This document shows, piece by piece, positions 7,132-14,389 of a DNA stretch of 19,808 nt. Each line of letters begins with the position of its first letter. Positions within the stretch are counted from its first letter, which is position 1. Both the position numbers and the translations under genes were made by a program. The notes under the pieces were generated by a model that was not told where the DNA came from, searched no databases, and saw nothing but the letters and a program-made list of their open reading frames with translations. This DNA comes from Clostridiales bacterium (GTDB lineage Bacteria > Bacillota > Clostridia > Christensenellales > Borkfalkiaceae), in assembly GCA_015069525.1 (NCBI GenBank), contig SVIK01000011.1, positions 1 through 19,808 on the forward strand. The letters are read 5' to 3'.

Positions 7132-7635
7132 ATGTCGGCAAATGTAGAAGCTAAAAAACTCATTGTAGAAGAGATTAAGGCAAAAATTCAAGCAAGCAAG
7201 TCCATCGTTTTGGCAGACTATAACAAGCTTACGGTGTTGGAAGTGACCGAGCTTCGTAGAAAGTTCAAAGAAGCAAACTGCGAATACAAGGTATACAAAA
7301 ACACGCTCGTTAGAAAGGCGTTCAACGAACTCGGTATCAACGATTTCGATAACGACCTTAACGGTACGACGGCAACGGTATTCTGCGCAGACGAAACGAG
7401 CGGTGCTGCGGTGTTCGCAAGAGAAACGAAAGCAAACCCCGTGCTTGTGGAAAAAATCGTTCCCAAGTGTGCATACGTTGAAAACAAATACTTGGACAAA
7501 GCAGGCGTGAAAGAATTGTCTGCAATCCCTTCCAAAGAAACGCTCATTGCGAAGATGCTTGGATGTTTCCAATCTTCTCTTTCCAAATTCGTTGGCGTTT
7601 TGGAACAAATTGCGAAAGCAAAAGAAAGCAACTAA
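7132..7635 (+). CDS. rplJ: Large subunit ribosomal protein uL10
   Basis: A 167-residue L10, the base of the ribosomal stalk. The N-terminal part binds 23S rRNA beside L11 (about residues 1-100, with SIVLADYNKLTVLEVTELR and YKVYKNTLVRKA), and the C-terminal helix (LSKFVGVLEQIAKAK) anchors L7/L12 dimers. The start at 7132 has AAAGGAGGT seven bases upstream. A longer in-frame reading from a GTG at 7051 would run through the leader terminator and is rejected. It is probably regulated by its own leader. Confidence 0.97.
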   Translation: MSANVEAKKLIVEEIKAKIQASKSIVLADYNKLTVLEVTELRRKFKEANCEYKVYKNTLVRKAFNELGINDFDNDLNGTTATVFCADETSGAAVFARETKANPVLVEKIVPKCAYVENKYLDKAGVKELSAIPSKETLIAKMLGCFQSSLSKFVGVLEQIAKAKESN

Positions 7636-7639
7636 TAGC

Positions 7640-7671
7640 TTGTTAAAAAAATTAGAAAAACACATTATAAT
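7640..7671 (+). promoter_or_regulatory. Possible weak internal promoter before rplL
   Basis: A perfect TATAAT at 7666-7671 is preceded by TTGTTA at 7640-7645, but the 20-base spacer is longer than optimal and the region is very A/T-rich. It could add rplL transcripts to match the multi-copy L7/L12 stalk. Chance is a fair alternative. Confidence 0.3.
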
Positions 7672-7706
7672 CATTAAATTAAAAATTATCGGAGGATTAA
7701 ATTACC

Positions 7707-8075
7707 ATGGATGTACAAAAACTCATTGAAGAAGTAAAAGCTATGACCGTTCTTGAATTGAACGAACTCGTAAAAGCATTGGAAGCAGAATTTGGCGTAA
7801 GCGCAGCAGTAGCAGCAGCTCCCGCAGCAGGTGGCGCAGCAGAAGCAGCTCCCGCAGCAGAAGAAAAGACGGAATTCGACGTTGTTCTTAAAGACATCGG
7901 CGCAAACAAGATTGCAATCATTAAGGTTGTTCGTGAAGCTACGGGTCTTGGCCTTGCTGATGCGAAGAAAGCAGTTGAAGCTATGGGCGTTATCAAAGAA
8001 GCTATGCCCAAAGCTGATGCAGAAGCTCTCGTTGCAAAACTTAAAGAAAACGGCGCTACGGCAGAACTTAAATAA
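7707..8075 (+). CDS. rplL: Large subunit ribosomal protein bL12 (L7/L12)
   Basis: A 122-residue L7/L12, the multi-copy stalk protein that recruits translation GTPases. An N-terminal dimerisation helix pair (about 1-32) is followed by an Ala/Pro/Gly/Glu hinge (about 33-52) and the globular C-terminal domain with [25 protein letters not shown] and [11 protein letters not shown]. The stretch after it ([11 protein letters not shown]) differs from the common GAPKPVKE. GGAGG lies 11 bases before the ATG, slightly far. Two terminators follow, so the operon ends here and rpoB does not follow. Confidence 0.97.
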   Translation: MDVQKLIEEVKAMTVLELNELVKALEAEFGVSAAVAAAPAAGGAAEAAPAAEEKTEFDVVLKDIGANKIAIIKVVREATGLGLADAKKAVEAMGVIKEAMPKADAEALVAKLKENGATAELK

Positions 8076-8095
8076 GTTTTACATTGACGACAAAC

Positions 8096-8125
8096 AAAAA
8101 GACGGCTATTACAGCCGTCTTTTTT
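8096..8125 (+). terminator. Intrinsic terminator of rplJL
   Basis: GACGGCT (8101-8107), loop ATTAC, AGCCGTC (8113-8119), then six Ts, with a preceding A5 run that extends the stem. A textbook terminator 20 bases after rplL. Confidence 0.95.
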
Positions 8126-8162
8126 GCGTGGTTTTAATTGCTAACGTTTGAAAAAGTGATAA

Positions 8163-9425
<1,263 letters not shown>

Positions 9426-9439
9426 CGGGGTGGCTCCGC

Positions 9440-9454
9440 GTGGCGTGTCGCCAC
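9440..9454 (+). other. Short GC-rich hairpin after tgt
   Basis: GTGGCG-TGT-CGCCAC is a perfect 6-bp stem with a three-base loop, 15 bases after the tgt stop codon, alternatively part of a larger GGGTG/CACCC pairing (9428-9458). No T-run follows directly. Possibly an RNA 3' end element. Confidence 0.35.
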
Positions 9455-9507
9455 ACCCAAGTCTTTCTATCTTTCGGTATCGCATTTATGTAAGGTTATC
9501 GTCGACA

Positions 9508-9546
9508 TAAAAAAATACGGACGTTTTGGCGTCCGTAAAATTTTTT
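9508..9546 (+). terminator. Terminator of tgt, probably bidirectional
   Basis: TACGGACG (9516-9523), loop TTTTGG, CGTCCGTA (9530-9537), followed by AAA then seven Ts on the + strand and preceded by a run of As that would be Ts on the - strand. It separates tgt from the ABC exporter. Confidence 0.85.
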
Positions 9547-9568
9547 CCAAAAATTTAGGTAAAACTAC

Positions 9569-9597
9569 TTGACAATATGCAAACCGTATGATATCAT
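9569..9597 (+). promoter_or_regulatory. Promoter of the ABC exporter operon
   Basis: A perfect -35 TTGACA (9569-9574), a 17-base spacer and -10 TATCAT (9592-9597) with extended TG at 9589-9590. The -10 lies inside a dyad repeat, suggesting repression. Confidence 0.85.
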
Positions 9598-9607
9598 TTT
9601 GATATCA
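9589..9607 (+). promoter_or_regulatory. Putative operator: two TGATATCA palindromes, 11 bp centre to centre
   Basis: TGATATCA occurs at 9589-9596 and 9600-9607, separated by TTT. Each half is itself a palindrome and the pair forms a 19-bp dyad over the -10 and start site. One helical turn between centres fits a cooperatively bound dimeric repressor. No regulator gene is adjacent, so the cognate factor is unknown. Confidence 0.6.
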
Positions 9608-9630
9608 ACTAAAAACAAAAAAGGGAAAAC

Positions 9631-10542
9631 ATGGAAGAAATTATCAAAATAGAGCATTTATACAAGAGCTACGGCGACGTAAAAGCGGTGAAAGATTTGT
9701 CTTTCAAGGTGAAGAAAGGGGAACTTTTTGCCTTTTTAGGGTTGAACGGCGCGGGCAAAAGCACGACTATTTCGATTATGTGTGGAAGCTTAAAAAAGGA
9801 CGAGGGCGTAGTGACGATAAACGGCAAGAATATCGACGGGGACATGGCGCAAATCAAGAGTGATATTGGCGTTGTATTTCAAAACTCGGTATTGGATAAG
9901 CCCATTTCCGTATACGAAAATTTAAAAACGCGCGCAGGGCTTTACGGTATAGTTGGCGAAGCGTTCAAAAAGCGTTTAGACGAGCTTTGTAAGGCGTTCG
10001 ATTTGGCGGAAATTTTAAAGCGTCCCGTAGGCAAGCTCTCGGGCGGACAACGCCGTCGCGTGGACGTGGCGCGCGCGCTTTTGCACGAACCGCAAATTTT
10101 GATTTTAGACGAGCCTACAACGGGGCTCGACCCGCAGACGAGAAAGACGGTGTGGGGAGTCGTGGAGAAGTTGCGTAAGGAAAAGCAGATGACGGTATTT
10201 TTGACGACGCATTATATGGAGGAGGCTTCCGACGCCGATTACGTAGTTATTTTGGACGGAGGGCAAATCGTGGCGGAGGGCACGCCGTTGCAACTGAAAA
10301 ATAAGTACACGGGGGACTTTATCACCCTTTATAACGCTACGGAAGAACAAATAGCGAGCCTGCAAAAGCCGTATGAAAAATTACAAGACGGAGTGCGTAT
10401 TGCGGTGAAAGATACGAAAGAGGCAACCGCTTTGATTGTAAAATATCCCGACGTTTTCGTGGATTACGAGATAGTAAAGGGCAAAATGGACGACGTATTT
10501 CTTGCCGTCACAGGTAAAAAATTGCAGGGGGAACAGGCATGA
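9631..10542 (+). CDS. ABC transporter ATP-binding protein (ABC-2 exporter, DrrA-like)
   Basis: A 303-residue ATPase that would power a membrane exporter. Walker A GLNGAGKST (37-45), the Q-loop Gln in GVVFQN, signature LSGGQ (136-140), Walker B ILILDEP (156-162), D-loop GLDP and switch His194 are all present, so it should be active. The C-terminal extension (about 225-303) with repeated short motifs is typical of the drug/antibiotic or Na+ exporter subfamily (DrrA/CcmA-like). It overlaps the permease gene by four bases (ATGA), implying translational coupling. Substrate cannot be told from sequence. The operator-like dyad at its promoter suggests inducible expression. Confidence 0.95.
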   Translation: MEEIIKIEHLYKSYGDVKAVKDLSFKVKKGELFAFLGLNGAGKSTTISIMCGSLKKDEGVVTINGKNIDGDMAQIKSDIGVVFQNSVLDKPISVYENLKTRAGLYGIVGEAFKKRLDELCKAFDLAEILKRPVGKLSGGQRRRVDVARALLHEPQILILDEPTTGLDPQTRKTVWGVVEKLRKEKQMTVFLTTHYMEEASDADYVVILDGGQIVAEGTPLQLKNKYTGDFITLYNATEEQIASLQKPYEKLQDGVRIAVKDTKEATALIVKYPDVFVDYEIVKGKMDDVFLAVTGKKLQGEQA

Positions 10543-11450
10543 AAGGGGTAGGAACAACGCTGATAAAGCGGAACGTGAAAATGTTCTTCAAAGACAAGGG
10601 TACTTTTTTTACGGCGCTCATTACGCCGATGATATTGCTCGTTTTATACGCAACCTTTTTAAACAACGTATACCGCAACAGCTTTTTGCAAGTGTTTGAG
10701 GCGATTGTGCCTGGCGTAAAAGTAGACGATAATTTATTAAACGGACTTGTGGGAGGGCTTTTACTTTCTTCGCTGTTGTCCGTAAGTACGGTGACGGTGT
10801 CCTTTTGCGCCAATTTATGTATGGTACAAGATAAAGTGACGGGGGCAAGGAGCGATTTTGACGTGTCGCCCGTAAAACCCCGCTCGATAGCGCTTGGTTA
10901 TTATATATCCACGGCGATAAACGGTTTAATTATCGGTTTTTCGGCGCTCGCGCTTGGGTTGGTATATTTGGCTATTACAGGTTGGTATTTATCCTTTTTG
11001 GACGTTTTGGCGTTATTTGGCGACGTAATGATTATGGTGGCGTTCGGTACGGCGCTTTCCTCGCTCGTATGCTATCCGTTAAAATCGCAAGGTCAGCTTT
11101 CGGCGGTGGGGACGGTCGTCAGCGCGGGCTATGGGTTCATTTGCGGAGCGTATATGCCCATTTCTTCCTTTTCAAGCGGTATCCGCAACGTAATGTCCTT
11201 TTTCCCTGGAACGTACGGGACTTCTCTTCTTCGCAACCATGCCCTTCAAGGTGCGTTTGAGGAGGTGACGGCGCAAGGTTTCCCTGAAATCGTGGCAGAG
11301 GAACTGAAAAATATGTCGGATGCGAATTTTTATTTCTTTGACGGCAAGGTACAGGTTTGGCAAATGTTGCTTGTTTTATTGGGCGCAACGGCGTTATTGA
11401 TAGGCGGATATTTGTTGTTGTACGCGTTGAAAGCGAGAAAGAAAAAGTAA
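10539..11450 (+). CDS. ABC-2 type transporter permease
   Basis: A 303-residue membrane protein of the ABC-2 permease family, partner of the ATPase just upstream. A cytoplasmic N-terminal segment (TLIKRNVKMFFKDKGTFF) leads to a first helix (ALITPMILLVLYATFL), an external loop, then about five more hydrophobic segments, the last at the C-terminus (MLLVLLGATALLIGGYLLLYAL) before a Lys/Arg tail. The conserved ABC-2 segment GAYMPISSFSSGIRNVMSFFPGTYG is seen near residue 205. The start codon overlaps the ATPase stop. Two half-size proteins would form the exporter. Substrate unknown. No clear terminator follows before the next promoter. Confidence 0.93.
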   Translation: MKGVGTTLIKRNVKMFFKDKGTFFTALITPMILLVLYATFLNNVYRNSFLQVFEAIVPGVKVDDNLLNGLVGGLLLSSLLSVSTVTVSFCANLCMVQDKVTGARSDFDVSPVKPRSIALGYYISTAINGLIIGFSALALGLVYLAITGWYLSFLDVLALFGDVMIMVAFGTALSSLVCYPLKSQGQLSAVGTVVSAGYGFICGAYMPISSFSSGIRNVMSFFPGTYGTSLLRNHALQGAFEEVTAQGFPEIVAEELKNMSDANFYFFDGKVQVWQMLLVLLGATALLIGGYLLLYALKARKKK

Positions 11451-11529
11451 TTAAAAGCCGACTTTTGTCAAAAATAAGCCTGTAAGTGGCGTGAAAGTTG
11501 AAAAATTTACCAAAATTGCGTAAAAATGC

Positions 11530-11558
11530 TTGCCAAAACCAAAAAAAAAGCGTATGAT
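11530..11558 (+). promoter_or_regulatory. Promoter of yajC
   Basis: -35 TTGCCA (11530-11535), a 17-base spacer and -10 TATGAT (11553-11558). Start near 11565. The 79 bases upstream after the permease gene are A/T-rich and contain nothing else recognisable. Confidence 0.65.
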
Positions 11559-11613
11559 ATTGATATTATTGTTTTGGGTTGCGGATAGCGCCTGACGTAT
11601 AAAAGGAGAAATT

Positions 11614-12084
11614 ATGATTAAGAGATTGATGAATTTTTTGGCAGAAGAGGGCGGTGAAGCTCCAAAAAACAGCTCGCCGTATATGATGTACATCTTTATC
11701 GGTGTGCTTGTGCTTTTGTTTGTGGGTATGATGTTCCTTAACCGTCGTTCCCAAAAGAAACGCCAAGCGGAAACGGAAAACATGCTCAACGCAATTAAGC
11801 CGGGCAACAAAGTGAAGACGATTGGCGGAATTTGTGGCGTCGTCGTAGAGGTTTGCCCTGACGATAATACGTTCGTATTGGAAACGGGCACGGAAGCAAG
11901 CGGTAAATCGTATATCAAATTCGATAAGCAAGCAATTTACCAAACGGATGCAGTTCCTACGCCTGCAAATGCAGAAGCAAAAGCGGAAGACGCTCCCGTT
12001 GAAGAAGCTCCCGTTGAAGAAGCTCCCGTAGAAGCGCCCGCAGAAGAAGTGGCGGAAGAAAAGACGGAAGAAACGCAAGAATAA
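11614..12084 (+). CDS. yajC: Preprotein translocase accessory subunit YajC
   Basis: A 156-residue YajC, a single-pass membrane protein that associates with SecDF and SecYEG. The membrane helix spans about residues 24-43 (MYIFIGVLVLLFVGMMFLNRR), followed by the conserved basic RSQKKRQAE and the domain with IKPGNKVKTIGGICGVV. The C-terminal 50 residues are an acidic Ala/Pro/Val/Glu tail with APVEE repeats, making it longer than the roughly 90-110 residues common for the family. AAGGAG precedes the ATG. It is separated from secD-secF by the SCIFF genes but belongs to the same Sec neighbourhood. Confidence 0.93.
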   Translation: MIKRLMNFLAEEGGEAPKNSSPYMMYIFIGVLVLLFVGMMFLNRRSQKKRQAETENMLNAIKPGNKVKTIGGICGVVVEVCPDDNTFVLETGTEASGKSYIKFDKQAIYQTDAVPTPANAEAKAEDAPVEEAPVEEAPVEAPAEEVAEEKTEETQE

Positions 12085-12100
12085 AGTTATAAACAATAAG

Positions 12101-12133
12101 CACCTTCGCATACGATAATGCGGAGGTGTTTTT
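12101..12133 (+). terminator. Intrinsic terminator/attenuator containing the next gene's Shine-Dalgarno
   Basis: CACCTTCGCAT (12101-12111), loop ACGATA, ATGCGGAGGTG (12118-12128), one G-U pair, then TTTTT. The 3' arm contains GGAGGTG, the ribosome binding site of the gene starting at 12136. When folded it would both terminate transcription and hide the site. Confidence 0.8.
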
Positions 12134-12135
12134 CT

Positions 12136-12522
12136 ATGGAAAGTGAATTTAGCGGTGGGAAAGGCTTGTTTCAAATCCTCAAAGGGGTGGCGGTGGCGCT
12201 TGCCCTTTCGTTGTTGTCGGCGGTGATTTTGGCGAACGTATTGCGTTTTTCTCCTTTGCCCGATAAGGTAATTTATCCCATAAATCAAACGATAAAGGTG
12301 TTGGCGGTGGCGCTTGGGACGCTACTTTGCGTACGCGAAGAAAAGGGGATATTAAAAGGCTTGGCGGTGGGCACGTTGTTTACGGCGTTGTCCTATTTGA
12401 CTTTTTCCGCTATCGGCGGGGATTTTTCTTTGTCGTGGATAATTCTTGCAGAGCTCGCTTTGTCAGCCTTTGCAGGTATCGTTTGCGGGATTATCGCGGT
12501 CAATTTGAAAAAAAGCGGTTAA
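12136..12522 (+). CDS. TIGR04086-type small membrane protein
   Basis: A 128-residue hydrophobic protein with about four membrane segments (about 14-34, 48-67, 72-90 and 97-120) and a Lys-rich end. Its size, topology and place directly upstream of the SCIFF precursor match the TIGR04086 family, which in Clostridia is regularly found beside the SCIFF genes. The function of the family is unknown. The ATG at 12136 is chosen because GGAGGTG lies seven bases upstream; an in-frame ATG at 12118 is inside the terminator hairpin. Family assignment is from context and general features rather than a profile search. Confidence 0.8.
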   Translation: MESEFSGGKGLFQILKGVAVALALSLLSAVILANVLRFSPLPDKVIYPINQTIKVLAVALGTLLCVREEKGILKGLAVGTLFTALSYLTFSAIGGDFSLSWIILAELALSAFAGIVCGIIAVNLKKSG

Positions 12523-12548
12523 AAATAAGGAAAATTCTTATAATCTGC

Positions 12549-12577
12549 TTGCAATTTTATAGAAAGTGTATTATAAT
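12549..12577 (+). promoter_or_regulatory. Promoter of scfA
   Basis: -35 TTGCAA (12549-12554), a 17-base spacer and perfect -10 TATAAT (12572-12577), starting near 12584. This gives the peptide gene its own transcript, independent of the attenuated read-through from yajC. Confidence 0.75.
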
Positions 12578-12612
12578 AGAACCATAAATTCATAAGAAAT
12601 AGGAGAATGGTT

Positions 12613-12765
12613 ATGATTAAGACGATTGCAAAACCCGCTGAAAAGAAAACGACGGCTTGTGGCGAATGCAGAAGCACCTGCCAATCCGCTTGTAAAACGA
12701 GCTGTACGGTAGGAAACCAATCCTGCGAAAGAATTACGCGCGAAGAAAAAATCGAACGTAAATAA
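12613..12765 (+). CDS. scfA: Six-cysteine SCIFF precursor peptide
   Basis: A 50-residue ribosomally made peptide with six cysteines (Cys16, 19, 23, 27, 31, 38) in 23 residues and the family hallmark SACKTSCTVGNQSCE. SCIFF (six cysteines in forty-five residues) peptides are near-universal in Clostridia; their final role is unknown. In a studied homologue the maturase links a Cys to a Thr five residues on, which corresponds to Cys27-Thr32 here. The ATG at 12613 is chosen over 12607 because AGGAG (12601-12605) is seven bases away rather than one. It has its own promoter and is followed by a strong terminator before scfB. The tail after the last Cys (ERITREEKIERK) is charged and slightly long for the family. 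Confidence 0.96.
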   Translation: MIKTIAKPAEKKTTACGECRSTCQSACKTSCTVGNQSCERITREEKIERK

Positions 12766-12812
12766 TAAAAAGCGCCGTGAAAAGAACGGCGGAGAAGAAG
12801 TAGGAAATTTGC

Positions 12813-12846
12813 AAAAACGGCGTATTTGAACAAGTACGCCGTTTTT
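12813..12846 (+). terminator. Intrinsic terminator between scfA and scfB
   Basis: AAAAACGGCGTA (12813-12824) and TACGCCGTTTTT (12835-12846) form a perfect 12-bp stem with a 10-base loop ending in five Ts. It probably stops most scfA transcripts and lets some reach scfB, keeping peptide above enzyme. A smaller hairpin ACCCG/CGGGT follows at 12848-12861. Confidence 0.9.
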
Positions 12847-12884
12847 AACCCGTTATCGGGTGAAAAAAATAGGTTGAGAAAAGT

Positions 12885-14219
12885 ATGATACACGTATTTT
12901 CGTATAGAGATAAAAATTATATTTACGACGTAGGAAGCGGTAGCTTGCACGAGTGTGATACACCCACCGCCGACTACTTAAAAGCAAAAGAAGAGGGACA
13001 AGCCGTGGATATTTCCTATATCACGGACGCACAAATTCAAGAGATTTTATCCGACGTGGAGGGATTGAAAGCGCAAGGCTTGCTGTTCAAGGAAGAGGTA
13101 AAGACCTATCCAATGAAAAGCAACGACGTTAAAGCGCTTTGCATCCATATTTGTCACGATTGTAATTTCCGTTGTCGCTACTGTTTTGCCGACGAGGGGG
13201 CGTACCACTCTAAAAGAGAGAGCATGTCTTTTGAAACGGCGAAAAAAGCGGTGGATTTCTTGATTGAAAACAGCGGAAAACGCAAAGTTTTGGAAATGGA
13301 TTTCTTCGGCGGAGAACCGCTTATGAACCTTGACGTATTGAAAAAGACGGTTTATTACGCCAAAGAGGCGGGGGCGAAAGCGGGAAAGAAATTCCTTTTC
13401 ACGACGACGACCAACGCGCTCCTTTTAAACGACGAAACGATAGCCTTTTTCAACGAGGAAATGGAAAACGTAGTGCTTTCCCTCGACGGACGGAAAGAAG
13501 TACACGATGCGATTAGAAAGAGCGTCAACGGCAAGGGCACGTTCGATTTGATTATTGATAAAATCAAAAAATTCATTTCCTTGCGCGGGGATAAGAGCTA
13601 TTACGTACGCGGTACGTTTACGGCAAAGAACCTCGATTTTGGCAAAGACGTACTCTTTATAGCCGACCAAGGGGTGGATTCTATTTCTATGGAGCCCGTT
13701 GTCACGGAAATTCCTGATTTGCAGATTAAGCCAGAGCATTTGCCTACGATTGAAAAGGAATACGAAAACCTTTGCGAAGATTATTTGAAACGCTATGCAG
13801 AGGGGAAAGGGTTTAACTTCTTCCATTTCAATATCGATTTGGAGGGCGGGCCTTGTCTTTCCAAACGCGTATCCGCGTGCGGGGCTGGGAACGAGTATTT
13901 CTCCGTCACGCCCAACGGCGATTTGTATCCTTGCCATCAATTTGCAGGGGACACGAATTTCCGTATGGGTAGCGTGTTCGAGGGGATTACCCGTCCCGAT
14001 ATTCGTGAGAAATTCAAAAATTCTTGTTTGTTTACTCGTAAAAAATGTGAGAACTGTTTTGCGAAATTCATTTGCTCGGGCGGATGTAGCGCAAACAACT
14101 ATCATTTCAACGGCGACATTGACGAGCCGTACGAAACGACGTGCGCGATGATGAAAAAGCGTGTGGAATGCGCTATGCATATCCTTGCGCAAAAGAAGGT
14201 AAATTCCTTAAACGATTAA
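12885..14219 (+). CDS. scfB: Thioether cross-link-forming SCIFF maturase (radical SAM/SPASM)
   Basis: A 444-residue enzyme that modifies the scfA peptide with S-adenosylmethionine radical chemistry. An N-terminal peptide-binding (RRE-like) region (about 1-75) is followed by the radical SAM core with Cys93, Cys97, Cys100 (CxxxCxxC) for the SAM-binding 4Fe-4S cluster and FFGGEP near 143. The C-terminal SPASM domain holds Cys332-x12-Gly-x4-Cys350, then Cys388-x2-Cys391-x5-Cys397-x3-Cys401 and Cys420, matching the two auxiliary-cluster pattern. All expected cluster ligands are present, so it should be active. The ribosome binding site (AGGTTGAG) is weak and a terminator lies upstream, both favouring low expression relative to the precursor. 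Confidence 0.96.
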   Translation: MIHVFSYRDKNYIYDVGSGSLHECDTPTADYLKAKEEGQAVDISYITDAQIQEILSDVEGLKAQGLLFKEEVKTYPMKSNDVKALCIHICHDCNFRCRYCFADEGAYHSKRESMSFETAKKAVDFLIENSGKRKVLEMDFFGGEPLMNLDVLKKTVYYAKEAGAKAGKKFLFTTTTNALLLNDETIAFFNEEMENVVLSLDGRKEVHDAIRKSVNGKGTFDLIIDKIKKFISLRGDKSYYVRGTFTAKNLDFGKDVLFIADQGVDSISMEPVVTEIPDLQIKPEHLPTIEKEYENLCEDYLKRYAEGKGFNFFHFNIDLEGGPCLSKRVSACGAGNEYFSVTPNGDLYPCHQFAGDTNFRMGSVFEGITRPDIREKFKNSCLFTRKKCENCFAKFICSGGCSANNYHFNGDIDEPYETTCAMMKKRVECAMHILAQKKVNSLND

Positions 14220-14282
14220 AAACGTTTTCCCATAGGGAAAAGAAAGTGGATTTTGCACAATTTTCGTGGAAAATAAACAAAA

Positions 14283-14328
14283 ATTTTTCGCATATCCGCC
14301 TATATAACTTGACGGGCGGACGAAAAAT
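14283..14328 (+). promoter_or_regulatory. Interrupted inverted repeat around the secDF -35 element
   Basis: ATTTTTCG (14283-14290) and TCCGCC (14295-14300) are matched in reverse complement by GGCGGA (14315-14320) and CGAAAAAT (14321-14328). A four-base bulge splits the left arm and the 14-base loop contains the -35 box. It could be a regulator site or an RNA hairpin ending read-through from scfB. Confidence 0.5.
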
Positions 14329-14338
14329 AGGGTATAAT
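14309..14338 (+). promoter_or_regulatory. Promoter of secDF
   Basis: -35 TTGACG (14309-14314), an 18-base spacer and perfect -10 TATAAT (14333-14338). Start near 14345, 45 bases before secD. The 89 bases between scfB and this promoter also hold a small TTTTCCC-ATA-GGGAAAA hairpin (14225-14241). Confidence 0.8.
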
Positions 14339-14389
14339 TAAAAAGTATTATTGTAAATTGGAGAAATCCAAAGATTAGGAGGCACTTAA

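Noticed and set aside
12607..12612. Alternative scfA start two codons upstream
   Set aside because: The ribosome binding site would be one base from that ATG; 12613 has normal spacing.
13795..14151. Overlapping + strand frame inside scfB (118 codons)
   Set aside because: Different frame from a complete, motif-rich gene; no ribosome binding site and no recognisable product.
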